A stretch of 64,000 nucleotides of DNA from Monosporascus cannonballus (lineage: Eukaryota > Ascomycota > Sordariomycetes > Xylariales), in contig QJNS01000060.1 of assembly GCA_004154925.1 (NCBI GenBank), forward strand, positions 62,001 through 126,000, read 5' to 3'. The first letter of the stretch is position 1. The number at the start of each line of letters is the position of its first letter. Shown here one piece after another: positions 35,113 through 48,059 of this stretch. A program made the translations under genes and the position numbers. The notes under the pieces were generated by a model, which saw only the letters and a list, made by a program, of their open reading frames with translations, did not search any database and was not told the DNA's origin.

Positions 35113-38100
35113 CTATTTCTTTTCTTTTCGGATCATCGTTTCGAAAATCGTTTATAAAATTTGTTTTTCGCTTTTATTATATTTATTATGCTGAAGAGAA
35201 TTCCTTAGAGTAAAAGTACTAACCTTTTTTAATATATGAAAGTCTTCTTCTAGGCTTTATTATATTTATTTTATTGAAGTTTTAAAAGAAGTGAAATATA
35301 TAGCTTTTTAGAATTTTTAAAAATATACGTAATATATTTAGTCTAACCGTCGTTATAAAGTTTCTAGAGTATTCGAAATTAAATATAAAAAGTTATTTTA
35401 TTAAAGACATTATTTAGAATATCAAAAAATACATTCTAAAATAAGGTATATTACTATTAATAAATTAAACAATTTTTAAAAAATAACGGCGAATTCTTCG
35501 TTGCCGGAGCATAAAAATATTCCGTTGTAATATTAAAGCTATTAAAGTAATAAAGGAATTTGAACGTTTTAAGTCAAAATGAAAATAATTAACGGTCAAA
35601 ATAATGGCGTTAATATTGATCACGGCCATTTTCGATTGTGCTAACATCGATATTATTGATTGGTTAATTATTAACCTCAGAGTTTCACAGAATGTTGCCG
35701 ATATTATTAATAAATGCGTTTTAATAAGCGTTAGGTATGTATAAGAACTTTTAAAGCTTTCCTAATTTTTTCGAAATCTCCATAACTTTTTCATTTAATT
35801 AAAGATTAAGTAAATCGGTTTTTTCGTATATTCAGCGTTTGTTTTCTTTCGTAGGTAGTTTTCTTTTCCGTTTTTATATTACTTTCGACCGTGTAAAAAT
35901 TAGTAATATGAATTTTTAATTTTAATAAACAGAATTTGAAAAATAGAATAGAATTTGATTTTTGATAGAAAAATTAGTTAATAACTATATTTTGAAATTG
36001 TTTCAGGTCTTCCAAATATAACGATATGTTTAAATCTAGTTTTTTTGTTGTATTGTTATATTTAATTAATTTTCGTAACGTAGAAAATAACTTTATAGAT
36101 TTTAAAATCTTTTCTTAGTTTCTTGTATTATAATATACATTTAATTAATTCTGTGCGAATTTTAAATTTTGACTTGTTTTTCACTATAACTATTAAGGCT
36201 ATTTTAACGCAAATATTATTTTATTATTTATCAATCAATTAGGGGTATTATTATTCATATTAGATATAATTTCAAAATCAATGTATGATTCAACGAATTT
36301 AATATGTACGTGGTAATTAATATTATACTTTAATTAATCGATAAGGTATTTTCTAATTTCATTAATATATTCGTAAGTCATATAATATTATAAATAAATA
36401 TTTAATATTTGATAAATAATGTTATATCTTTGTCTACTTGAGGTTGACATACGTTAAATAATATATAATTTAAAGCGATATATAATAGATATTTTCGTAA
36501 AACGTTAAAATAAGCGTGGTTTCGTTATTAAAGGGGGTTTCATATGATGATCTTTACGGTTTGAAGGACTTTGAAAAAAATATATATTATATATTCGGGT
36601 TTACATTTTCCAATAACGGAAAAATTAAAAAGCAATCTTAAATCTATTTGGGATTAAGAACACGTTATTTAATTATATTTCTCTTACTTCATGTTAGAAA
36701 AAAGCAAATTTCATGAACAAAATCTATAATAACTGAATTTTATAGTTTTTTTAAACTTCGTAATAATTATAATTTTCCGTGATGTTTATACCGTTATAAT
36801 GTAATGTTACTATAATAATTCTATTATCTTGATAATTTTAAAATGCTTTTTTTGCATTACAAGTATTAAAAATATATAAAATGTATATTACAAGTTTGAA
36901 AATCTTGAAATATTTCTATACTTAACATTTATATATATAATATATAAAGTTTACTTGGTAACTTTTAAAAAGAGATACTGTATTTGATTTAAATATTTTA
37001 GTAAATTATTATGAGATATACTCATATTTCAATATTTATTATATATTATATTTTCTACAATTCCTTTTTAGTATAAATTTAAATATCCTTTTAAAATAAT
37101 ATTAAAAATTATATTGCCAAATGGAAGTAGTTTTTGTTTGATATCTAATAATTTATCCAGAGGGTTTCCTTTGCTAAATCTAAAGGCTTTTTGTATAACT
37201 TTTAACTAAATAGAAATTTGCGATATATTTTATATATCCTAATTATTGTTTCGCGAATTTCTTCCATATAATAAAGTAGAAAAATTGTAATACTTGATAT
37301 ATATTTTGATTTTTTAAATGGCTTCATGCACTAAATGCATACATTTTCGAATGGTTATTACAATCATTATAATTACCTTCTTTTAAATAATACAATTATA
37401 TTTGATGAACTTTGCTTAAATGGAAAATATATTTAAAAATAATATACTTTAAAAATTCTATTATTCGCTTTCTATCTTTCATCTGTAATGTGAAAGATAG
37501 GTTTCTACATCGGTTAAACGAATTGTATCGTATATAATTAATAATAAACTTTGAATAAACGTATGTTTGATGTTATAAAATATATTTGTCGCTTATATTA
37601 CTAATTTAAAACCTTGTTTGAAAGAAACAATTAAAAGTATTTTAGTTTTGTTCATTTTTTAAATATATGTTTTTAAGAATGAATAAAAAATATAAATAAT
37701 TTTTAATTATGATGAACATTAAGTATGTTTTAATTATAATCATTTTTGTTCAAGTCTATGCTCATATATTTTAGATGTTTTCAAATTTAATTGTTAAATT
37801 TATTAATTTGGTAATAGTTAATAATCATTCCTTTTATATAAATTCAAAATCTTAAAAAGGTAGTTTTTGTAAATATTTTCTTTTTTTATATAAGTTAAAG
37901 TATCGTTATAATAGAAATTAATATAAACGATAATGTATTTTGATTATATATAATTTAAAAGCCGCTACAATGTTATTAATATGTTTATATATACTGTTAA
38001 AGATGGTAAATATTCAAATACTGTATAAATTGTTAAAATATTACTTTTATTTATATTATCTATTAAGCTTTGTAAAATCATATTTATTTTCAAAACAAAA

Positions 38101-38633
38101 TAATATATATTATTTAATTTCTCTTCTCATCTCCCTTCTATTTTAATTAATAAAACAAAAAAAATTGATTTTTAACAATGATATCACTTAGTTATACATA
38201 ATTAATTACGAATAATACTTTAGCATATTTTTAAATGCGGAAAATATAATGTATTTTAAAAGTAATTTTGCAAATCGAAATTTTTCTTTTTATAACCGAT
38301 TCCCAAAATGTTTTAAGCGCTTATCATTTATTTTTATTAAAATTATAAATAAATCGAAATGTTGTAAATAATCTATTTTAAAGTTCTTTCGTAATTTAGA
38401 TATTTATATACCTATACTTTTGCATTAAATTGGTTTGTAAAAACTTCTTCAATTTGAAACATTATGATAATATATCAATTCAGTTTTTTAATGTGTCGTA
38501 ATATTATTATAAATTGCTATTTAATTACCTACGTTTTACCTGAAGAATAAATATAATATCTCGTATTTTTTCAATATTTTCTTTTTTATAGTTTATTTTT
38601 TTAAATTATAAAACTTTAGTTAAATCTTAATAT
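35113..38633 (-). pseudogene. GypB-2 pol 3' portion relic
   Basis: About 3.5 kb of RIP-mutated DNA between the GypB-2 3' LTR with its polypurine tract and the GypA-2 insertion site. By position it holds RT to integrase of GypB on the minus strand. No motif is legible and frames are full of stops; assignment rests on structure and length bookkeeping. Confidence 0.5.
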
Positions 38634-38638
38634 ATATG

Positions 38639-39058
38639 TGTAACGAACTTGTTATATATCCACCTGGAGGTACGAACGGTATCCGAAAAGGGTCTTGATT
38701 TGCAGGTAATAATAAGGTAAGGAATGATTTAGTATGTTCGTTAAGGAGATTTTAAGGTATTCCTTTCTTAATTAAAGAACGGTACAGTTACCTTTGGCTA
38801 AGAGCTTAAATTAATAATTAAGGAGCGAAACTAAGTAAGTGCTATTTATATGAAAGTCCGATTTATTATATATATCTTAATTCCTTAAAGTAAATATGTC
38901 GTGGATCTATGTGATTTATGTAATTTAGTCCCAAATTACCTAGATTACCTAGATCACTTATAAGGCCAAGCCCTTTTGTCCGAAATTTAGCCGTAACAGG
39001 CCTACGCTAGGCCTTAAGGGTTGGTCTTTTGGGGATAGGAACCCCTGTTCTTGTAACA
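38639..39058 (-). repeat. GypA-2 3' LTR
   Basis: 420 bp. Together with 45528-45947 it defines the element ends. It includes the GATC-rich stretch (about 38890-38965) that corresponds to the palindrome-bearing part of the solo LTR at 7649. A purine-rich tract immediately inside (39059-39077, minus strand) identifies it as the 3' LTR. Confidence 0.9.
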
Positions 39059-39161
39059 TTATTTTCCCTTTTTAAGGATCTTTGTCCTAAAGATAAGAAC
39101 CGTAGGCGGCCATTTCGCCCTGTTGGAGATAGTTTTTAGAGATATTTTAGCTGATTTTACC

Positions 39162-39884
39162 ATGATAAATCGTATCCGAAAAGAAAAAAGAAAACTTTGT
39201 TTGAATTAACGCAATTTCTGCGATATTCGTGCTAAATCGATTAAAAAGTTCGGGACCAAAGTTTTTGCTTGTTTTAATTATATTCGATTTGTCGAAAAGA
39301 ATTGTTTTTACGCGTTGGATTACCCGAATTATGATTATTATATTTGTTATTAACGCTTTTTTTGTAACGTTTTAACCATGAATTCCTTAAAGAAAATAAA
39401 CGAAACGTAAAAACGTTTTTAAAAAAAATAACGCGAAATTAAAGATAGCTTCCTGGCTTATCAAAAAGCTGTTAAGAGAAAACTGGATGAATTGTAATGT
39501 CGTCAAAATGAAAAATCGAAAAAATTTATTAGGAAATTAAGATGGTTACGCTTTTAATAAGACCTCCTTAAAAAGAAGGCGGTAAAGTTGCTAAAAGAAA
39601 GTTTGGAATTAAATTAACTGGAAAAACGAAAAAGGATGGAAAAAAAGCAGCATCGTATGGACGCAAAGCAAATTTAATTTATATTTAAAATGGACGCCGT
39701 TTTAAAAGCGTTTATTTCTCTCGATTGGAACGCCGAAAGTTTAAATTTAAACGGGGGACCATTATCATTTACGACCTTGGCCGCATTAAAGACGGTCGGT
39801 CAGGATTTTGGCGGTAGTACGTCTTAACCAGGTCCATCGTATTCGTTAGGTATTTAAGTAATTCCCACGTATTTTTTTATGTGA
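39162..39884 (+). pseudogene. Antisense Cys-rich/coiled-coil ORF at the 3' end of GypA-2
   Basis: A 240-codon frame runs without frameshift from ATG 39162 to TGA 39882-39884, broken only by TAA/TAG codons of the kind RIP makes from Gln, Trp or Arg. Order: basic start; Cys-rich segment (about residues 15-70) including VFACFNYIRFVEKNCFY and ICY-x-RFFCN, suggestive of a small zinc-binding domain; a long charged, coiled-coil-like part (about 73-165: MNSLKKI, FLAYQKAVKRKLDEL, KKFIRKLRWLRF, DLLKKKAVKLL); a tail with AFISLDWNAESLNLNGG and a Ser/Gly/Pro end. The tail overlaps the chromodomain on the opposite strand. A colinear relic occurs in the other GypA copy (about 30430-31150). Similar Cys-rich plus coiled-coil proteins are, as I recall, common as 'hypothetical' proteins beside fungal gypsy elements; function unknown. 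Confidence 0.72.
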
Positions 39885-39923
39885 ATATTTTTCCTATTTA
39901 ACTAGGTACTGGATTTTACTTTT
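39814..39923 (-). pseudogene. GypA-2 chromodomain relic
   Basis: The minus strand reads KSKIQYLVK, stop, EKYSHKK, then after a 1-nt shift in an A-run TWELLKYLTNTMDLVKTYY. This is the chromodomain signature at the integrase C-terminus; chromodomains of this kind steer integration to modified chromatin. The segment lies on the strand opposite the tail of the 39162-39884 ORF, overlapping it by about 70 bp. Confidence 0.75.
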
Positions 39924-42017
39924 AACTATTTTGGAATCCAGTATTTATTTAATTTCGTATTTGTCAAAATCTTTTTCGAATTTTAGGTCTATTTCCAATA
40001 AAGCGTTTTTAGATATTAGTTTAAGTAAAGAAATATGGAAAATAAGGTATATCCTTATGTTTTTGGATAGCGACAATTAATAATTAATTTTGGAAATAAC
40101 CTTATCAATTTTAAATAGGCCAAATTTTTTGAAATCGAACTTATTACTAGGTTTTTTTGTTTTAATTTATAAAATATTCGAAATTACGTTTTGTTTTTGG
40201 CATAACAAATAAACCTTATTTTTTTTCGTTAAAATTGATCTTTTAATTCTTTTTTTATTATAATACTAAACCATTTATTATTATAAAAATCGTAATTCGT
40301 TTTGGAAATGGGCTTAGATCGTTTTGATTTTTATTATTAATATTTTTACTTTTGGGATAATTATAATAATCTTTAGTGTCTTATTAAACGGTTATTTAGG
40401 TTATTTTATTTTTACGTTATATCCGTACATAATTATATGGGAAAATACGCCTATATTTTCATTAATAAATATATTATAAACGATTTATATTAACAGTAAA
40501 AATTTTACCTAATTATTTTGCTGATAATTAACATAATTTCGCAAATATTATTCCAAAACTTAATTTAATTTTTCGGTTTGGCTATTTATCTGAAGATAAT
40601 ACATTATCAAGAACTTAAATTTAATACCAATTTATTTGAAAAAATTAATGCCGAATTTTAAAATAAATAACGGATTTCGGTTTAAAACGATTTTTTTAAA
40701 TATCCTATATTTATTAAGGTATTATTTAATAAAAGGGTAAACTAATTATTTTACCGTTATATTTCCTTTAAAAAATAAAAAATACTTATATTTAATAAAT
40801 TTATTAATAATTATTTATATTCCGTCGTATTTGATTTTAGTAATTAGGTTTTTAAATAAAAATAAATTAATAATAAAATCCTAAATTATAATATTTTATA
40901 TTTTATCAGAAATATTGGTAAATTATAATAACCCGTAAGGCTTATAGCGTATTACCTTAACCTTATTATAAATATTATAATCCTTAATTACCTTTTTGAT
41001 AATACGGCGTAATTCCGGAAAATTATATTATTTTTATAATCGTCGAATAATTTTAAAGATCCTTTAATATTTATGTAATAAGTTTTTATAGAATTCCTTT
41101 ACGAATTATTCTTATTAATCCTTAGGAACATAAATCTTGCTGTAATATAATAACTAATTTTTTGGTTATTTTTTTAGCTATTAAATCTTTTCTTGTTTTT
41201 TTGTATCATAAAAATTCCGGAACCGTATTAAAAGTTCGGTAATTAATTTCTTTATTATTTTACACAGATATATAATTTTATCCTTATTATATTGTAATAT
41301 TTACATATTTCTTTTAGGAATTTTGGAATCGTAATTTTCATTACAACTAAAAATATCCGCTTAAATATTTTTTTTTCTTTTAATATAATATATCTTCAAG
41401 TTAAATCTAAATAACAAATCCATTATTTTTTATATCGTTTATTCAACTTTTAGGTTTTCATAAATTACGTAAAATTTTTGTAATCTAAGTAAATATTAAA
41501 AGGTTTTTTTATTTCGTTAAAAAAGGTTCCTATTTTTTAAAAACGTTAATAATTATTAATAACTTTTTATCGTAAATCTAATATCTAAATTTTGCATTTC
41601 GGAATATTTTCGAATAATATACTACTAAATATTATTTGCCGTTACTTTTTTACTGTTTTAAAACTGCGCCCAGGGCGTATTCCAAAATATTTGTTTTTAG
41701 GCGTTTCTTTTTATCTGGATTAGGTATTTTTATGATAAATCCATTAATAATTATTTCTTTTAACTTTCGAAATATTTCCTTAATTTTCTTAAGAAATTTA
41801 AATTTTTTTCCGAAGGACTTTTTAATAATAAATTTCGTTAATAATTTAATTATATTCCCGTATCCCTTAATTAGGTTACGTACGTAATCCGTAAATCCTT
41901 AAATTTATCAGATATTTATAACGGTTACCTTATTAGGAATAGGTTAATCCTTAATTATTTCCAACTTTAAGCGTTAAATTTGAATTTGGCCTAATATAAG
42001 AATAAATCCTAAAAAAT

Positions 42018-42380
42018 CTAATTTCTGGATATGTTATATGCTTTTGGCAAAATTGATTCGAATATTGGTTTCGTCCAAAGTTTTAAGTACTTAAGTAATA
42101 TGCTTTTGTACTCTTCTAGGGTTTCGAAATAAATGAAAATATCGTCGAAATAAACGAATACGAATCTATCCAGATATCGTCGTAAAGTAATTATAACTAA
42201 GCTTTGGAAATTAATAAAAACATTAATAAATCTTATAGGCATTACTTTGTATTCGTAAAGTCTATATATTATTTTGAATATCGTTTTCCATTTTTCTCCT
42301 TTGGCCATTTTGATACGGTAATAACTATCGCAAAGATTAAGCGCCATAACCCATTTAGCTTTACTGGCATTTTTTTTCAA
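42018..42380 (-). pseudogene. GypA-2 reverse transcriptase fragment
   Basis: A 120-codon open stretch with the gypsy RT core: MALNLCDSYYRIKMAKGEKW (family LDLRDAYHRIRIAKGDEW), KTIFKIIYRLYEYKVMPIRF (KTAFRTRYGxFEYLVMPFGL) and catalytic FVYFDDIFIYFETLEEY (VVYLDDILIYSKTLEEH). The two active-site Asp of the YxDD box survive. Flanking pol is interrupted. The best-preserved coding piece of this element. Confidence 0.92.
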
Positions 42381-44149
42381 AATATTTATAAAAATTAAAA
42401 TATATCCGTTTTTGATTATAATATTATTTAATTATTTATAATCGATTATTTTTCGCTAAACAAGATTTTTATTTTTATTAATCCTTTATTTATTATCCTT
42501 AATTTTTAATATTATAAGGACTTAATATCCAATAAAGGAATTAAAAAATTAAATATATCTTTTTTTTAAACCTAATTATATATTTTTTTACAAAGTTTTC
42601 AATTTTTCTAAGTTTATATAATAAATTTTGTAAAGCTTAGGATAATGCCCTTTTTTAATAAGTATCCGGTAATTCCATTAACCATATAATAATAGTTCGT
42701 AATTTTCTTTATTTTTAAATAACTTTTTAAATCCTTGATATTCCGGTGGTACTGTAAAGATTTAATTAAGAATTCGTACTTCCTTAATAACATAACAAAT
42801 TTTTCGATTATTTTTTTTAGCACTTTATCCCAAAAAAACGTTCGTTTTCTTTAATTAATCCTTAAGTTGCTAAAATAAAGCCAAGGCATTCCCAAAATAA
42901 TATCGTATTTAAAGATATCGGCGATATCTAACGAAACGTATTTTTAATATCCTTAAATTTGTACCGAAAATTCCTTAGTTTTTCGAAAAACTTATCCGTT
43001 TTCATAAGTAAATAAATTTTTATTTACCATATGTAATTTATAAGATTTCAACTTATATTTTTAAGGAATTTAATATTTTTCTGCTATTACAAGGGAAATA
43101 AAATTACTTTTTGTTCCGGAATTAATTATAACCTTAAGCATTTTGCCTTTATATCTAAAGGGGATCTTAATCTGGCTGCACGTTCCTTTCGTTATTTCGC
43201 ATAAGATCTTATTAATTAAGGCTTCTCGATACCTTATTTTTAAAGGCCTTTATAAATTTTTAATTTTTGATAATTTCCGCCTTAAGCAAGCCTTTATTCG
43301 CAAACTTTTTTAACAGCATATTTAATACATTAATCGTTTTTATACCGGAACTATGTTTTCTTACCGTACTTATATTAGGGCTTTAAAATCGGGCTTTTTT
43401 CCTAGCTTACTTTCTTATTCCGTTTTTCCCGAATTATGGGATTAAAAAGGTAAATCTCTGAAAAAGGAATTCCTATATTTAAAAATTCGTATTGGATATA
43501 AAGTATTAAAAAGTAACATAAATATCTTTACGATATAACCTTTTAATTCCGTTTTAACTTAAAGTATAAATAATAAAACCTAAAATATTTTAGCTATTAG
43601 AGAATTTCAATATATCGGTATTTATCGTTTGGTTCGGTAAAAGTCTTATTATTTTATCTGGGCCAAAAATTATTATTTTCTTTAGCTTTAAAATAAATAA
43701 AATAATTATCTTAATAATAAATAATAAAATATAATAAGTCGTAAAGGTTTACCGATAATATCTTTTTATAAATAATATATTCTGGAAACTTATAAAATTT
43801 TAAAAATAATTATCCATAATTATTAATATTTAGTCGAAATTAACCGTCCTTTATATATATCTTATATTTCTGGAAATCAAAATAATACTGGCATTTTAAT
43901 TTTATAATTATCTTAAAAACCGTTTATGCGGAATAATACTTGTAAGTTTTAACTTTAAAATCTTAATAAATAAAATAATTTTCGTACTTTAAATTATCGT
44001 TCTAAATTTAAATAATTATAATAATAATAAATTCTGGCTGGAAAAAAATCGAATTAATTTTTTTTCTTTTCCTTTTTTGCCTTATTATCGGTTTTTTATT
44101 TAACTGCTTTAATTTTTTTTGGGGTTAAGGAATTCTTTTTTTTTAAAAT

Positions 44150-45527
44150 TCCTTTTAATAGGGAAACGATATTCGTTTTTAAAATATGCCTTTTTACCAT
44201 AATTAAAACACTTTACTTTGGACTTATTTTTCTTAGGCGTTTTTAAAGCGGAATTCGCTTTTTTTTAAAATTTGCCTTTATTTTTTTCGGCTTAGTTATT
44301 AGAACTTTTATCGTTATTTCGTTTATCGGTTCTTTTTCTTTCGAGATATTAATTAAAAGTTCGTTAATTGGCAATAATAACCTTATTTATATATTTTGTA
44401 AAAAATTTAATTTTAGGTTTTATATATAATTCGTTTTTAATTTAAGGGTTTAAGTTATTATAATAAAAATAAAATAATATATTTTTTAATAAATTCGAAA
44501 TAATAATTAAACGGTTAAATTCTATTATATATTCGGATATTAATTTAATTTAATAAAAAAAATAAAACTGCTTAATAACGTTTTATTTTTTATCAAAATT
44601 ACCGAATAAAACGCGCATTTTTTATTTAAAATTTTCGTAATCGTTAAAAATATAATTAATAAAATCCGAAAATTCCTTTAGGTATTTTTTAAGATAATCC
44701 GTTAAAATAAGTTCGAATTATTAACGAATTCGTCCGATTAATAATTAAAAAATAACCATTATTTTTTGATATTCCTCCGGCAAAGAATTTTCATAAAACT
44801 TAAAGTAAAACCTTACTTAAACCAAAAATTTATCAAAATTTTTTAATCCGTTATAAAACTTAGAGAAAATTGGCTTATAACCCTTAACGTCTGGTATTTC
44901 ATAATAACCAAGGGGTAAAATAACTTTTTCCCGTATCCGAATTACGCCGAACAATAACAAAGTTAAGGCTTTTTCTTACGTTCGCCTTGGGTCCAGCAAA
45001 AAAGGTCGGTAGCCGGCCCCTTGGCTTCGCCCTTTAGGGGAGCCAAACTAAAGAAAAGCTGGCTTTTTTTCTTTTATAAGCCGAATATTCTTTTTTTTCA
45101 GGGTTCGGATTTCTGCTGCCAGGGCACTTAATTTCTCCTTCGTAATAAGTTTTTTCTTCTGACTTTCGGCCCCATACTTTTTTTTAACCTTTTTTTTAAC
45201 CGCTTTTTTTTCCGATTCTTTTCCCTAAACTTCAATAATATCCTGAAGGGCCGGGGTAAGTTATTATCTGGGTTATAAGAATAACGGGCTTTTTTAAAAT
45301 CGAATAATAAAAGGTGCTATATTATTAATTAATTAAAAGTTTTCTTTAATAAGGGGTAAATCGTTAAATCTTATTAATAATACTTCTTTAACTAATAACG
45401 GAAATTGCATATATTATTTATCTTTTAAATGTCGTCCTATATTATCGTTTGCATTAAGTTCAAAAAAGCTTATGCCTTAATTAGGCGGTAAATTATCCGT
45501 TAACTATTAATTAAGGAATTATTAAAA
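44150..45527 (-). pseudogene. GypA-2 leader and gag relic with CCHC knuckle
   Basis: The knuckle at 44166-44213 reads KCFNYGKKAYFKNEYR, a CX2CX4HX4C box in which the second and third Cys (TGT to TAT) and the His are mutated, the substitutions expected of RIP. A GC-richer, Pro/Gly-coding stretch remains around 44990-45060. Leader and gag are colinear with 7067-7328 and 15780-16850. Confidence 0.8.
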
Positions 45528-45947
45528 TATAACGAACTTATTATATATTTACTTGGAAATACGAACGGTATCCGAAAAGGGTTTTGATTTGCAAATAATA
45601 ATAAAACGAGAAATAATTCAGTATATTTATTAAGAAAATTTCAAGGTACTCCTTTCTTAATTAAAGAACGGTATAATTGCTTTTAGCTAAAAGCTTAAAT
45701 TAATAACTAAGGAACGAAACTAAGTAAGTGCTATTTACATAAAAATCCGATTTATTATATATATCCCAACTTTTCAAAATAAGTATATCGTAAATCTATA
45801 TAATCTATATAATCTAGTCCCAGATCACCTAGATCACTTAGATCACTTATAAGGCCAAGCCCTCCTATCCGAAGTTTAGCCGTGACAGGCCCACGCTAGG
45901 CCTTAAGAGTTGGTCTCTTAGGGACAGGAACCCCTGTTCCTGTAACA
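45528..45947 (-). repeat. GypA-2 5' LTR
   Basis: 420 bp, same length as the partner at 38639. The inner end begins TATAACGAAC (TG to TA). The outer end ...CCTGTAACA abuts the ATATG duplication. Retains the GATCACCTAGATCACTTAG repeats at about 45823-45850. Confidence 0.92.
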
Positions 45948-45952
45948 ATATG

Positions 45953-47364
45953 TTTATTGGCCTTTTGATTATATGTTAAAAAACCTTTTTTAACAAATTT
46001 TACCTGTTAACAGAGTATAATGCAAATCTTATTTAAGTAATGCTTTTCTTAATTAACGTTTTATATATTTATAGTTCCAGCACAACTACACTATAATTTC
46101 TCAATAAAACGATTTTTAAATCGATGATTTGGTAATACTGTTTTATAGAAACTTCAGAATCCTTAATTTTGCGTCTAACTTTTCACATATTACTTACGAG
46201 GTTTTACTATTTCATATATATTATAATAGAAAGTGTTGAGTTATGATTTTATTATAATTTAAATTTATTGATACGGTTTATATGTATTAATACAGTTTAT
46301 AATAATAGAAATGTTATTAAAACGTCTTCGATTTATTACTATAATATATATATATATATTTGGAGGTGTATTTCTGAAGTAATAAAATTATTATGATTTT
46401 TATTATTATCTGTAAAGCCTTTTTTCAGAGATTTCTTTCCTTTTTTAGAATTTTCTATTTTATCGTGTTTTATCAATAACATGTCTTTAACTTCTCTTCG
46501 ATTGGATTCAATTATACTTATAGTTTCATAAATATAATATTAAGTTCTAGCATTTATCGTTTTTATCTAGGTGTTTATCCTTCGAATTATATTAAGTAGG
46601 TTTCATATTATTATAATTTTGGTAATTTAGTAAATAATTCATTAGTAAACAAGATCTTATGATATCGTATTGGTATTACTTTCTTATATTTCTTAAATAT
46701 AAATACCAATTTTTACTTTAATACTTTTTTTATAATATATAATAAATATTAATTAAGAATAAAATTCCGTAATAACTTTTCAGCACTATCTTTTCATAAT
46801 ATATTAACTTAACTGCTTTATAAATTAATAATTATCTTTATTCTAAAATCAGTAGTTGCTTTTTATAGATATTATCTCATTTTTAGTTAACCTTATAAAA
46901 GGATTTGGTTATTTAAATTTTGTTGAAAAATAATAATAACATAATATCGGTATTACTATTTATTTATGTAATTCTTTCCGTGTAGATAAGCAAATATGTG
47001 TTTTTTTATATGGGTATAATATATTAATAAATAGCCTATGTCTTTTTATTTTATATTAAATATTTTATTATATAATATATATTACATATATTTTATCACA
47101 TTTGTTAGAAAACTTCATTCCAATAGTCTTTCTTCATTTTTGGTATTTCTTTAAGTATTTTGCAAGCTGTTTTATTATTTTTAAAACAATTTTGAATAAA
47201 AATTTCCACTTTTTATATTTCGTATTAGATATGTTGCGAAAATAATGTTTTTAATTATATTAACTTTAAATTATATTAATAACATTAATATTATTATTTT
47301 ACTTGCTTTTTGATTATTTCTTAAATCCCAGCATTTAATTATTTTGTCGAGATCTTTTAGATAT
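45953..47364 (-). pseudogene. GypB-2 gag/protease middle fragment
   Basis: GypB-2 interior lying between the GypA-2 and GypC insertions. A knuckle-like block on the minus strand at about 47300-47336 (KCWDLRNNQKAS) sits about 100 bp from where the 61371 gag predicts its CCHC box. Otherwise too decayed to read. Confidence 0.5.
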
Positions 47365-47369
47365 TTTAT

Positions 47370-47557
47370 TGTAAAAGGCTTCACCTGAGTGATCTGCAAC
47401 CAGTTGCTAATGAGAGTTTATTTTCTTGCTAAAAAGAAAAGAAAGGGAAAATGAAAATACAGTTATATATGTTCGCATATAAGGCGCTGCGCTAGTGCTG
47501 CTTGGTACCGGCGTTTATTCGATATTCCATAATAGGGCTCCATATAGCCCTATTACA
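47370..47557 (-). repeat. GypC 3' LTR with terminal hairpin
   Basis: 188 bp, plus-strand ends TGTAAAAGGCTTC and CCCTATTACA. It includes a perfect 10-bp stem hairpin at 47530-47555 (TAATAGGGCT, loop CCATAT, AGCCCTATTA) beside the terminus and a GGCGCTGCGCTAGTGCTGC block (from 47493). This copy is the empty-site reference for the insertion at 54208. Confidence 0.92.
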
Positions 47558-47864
47558 TTACCTTTTACTTTTCCCAAAAGGGGTTAATTTATGGCAGGAT
47601 TAATAAATACGTTAATCCATAGCTTTTAATTAATCGAAAATTCGGAAATTTATCGATTTCCGTAATAAGTTTAGCTTAAATAGTTAATTATGGGTTAATT
47701 ATGCGTTAAGCAGGCCTATATATAAAAATACGTTTACGTTTTTATTTATTATAATTTTTTTATAATAACAACTTAATTCGGTAAATTAATTCTTATTAAT
47801 ATTTATAATAACGGTTTTGTACGTTATTCCGTAACGGCTTAAAAATGAATTAATACGTTATAAT

Positions 47865-48059
47865 GTGGCGAAAATATCCCGTAAAAAAGACGTTTTTACG
47901 GTTTCGGGCCTTTTTGATAAGTCGGAATCCGCCAAAGTTTTTCGTACGTTACGTATTTACGTTATTTTAAACGAATATGCCGCCCGTATTCGCGATATAT
48001 TTTATTTTATTTATGTAATTCGTTTTGCCGATAACCCGGATACGTTTTATTTAAATTAA
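47865..48059 (+). other. Unexplained 64-codon open frame inside GypC, antisense to the element
   Basis: An uninterrupted plus-strand frame (MAKISRKKDVFTVSGLFDKS...) about 300 bp inside the GypC 3' LTR. Its composition is unusually balanced for this region because many codons contain CpG. It could be a remnant of an antisense ORF like that of GypA, or the antisense shadow of the integrase end, since the opposite strand is also partly open. No family recognised. Confidence 0.3.

Larger units (their letters stand above)
38639..45947 (-). mobile_element. GypA-2: full-length Ty3/gypsy chromovirus, RIP-mutated, minus orientation
   Basis: Two 420-bp LTRs (38639-39058 and 45528-45947) and a perfect 5-bp duplication ATATG (38634-38638 and 45948-45952). 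LTRs read on the minus strand start TGTTACA and end GTTCGTTACA. On the minus strand the order is LTR, gag with CCHC relic (44166-44213), protease/RT (42018-42380), integrase, chromodomain (39814-39923), polypurine tract (complement of 39059-39077), LTR. An extra antisense ORF lies at 39162-39884. The total is 7309 bp. It inserted into GypB-2. Every frame is broken, so it is dead, but structure is complete. Confidence 0.93.
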
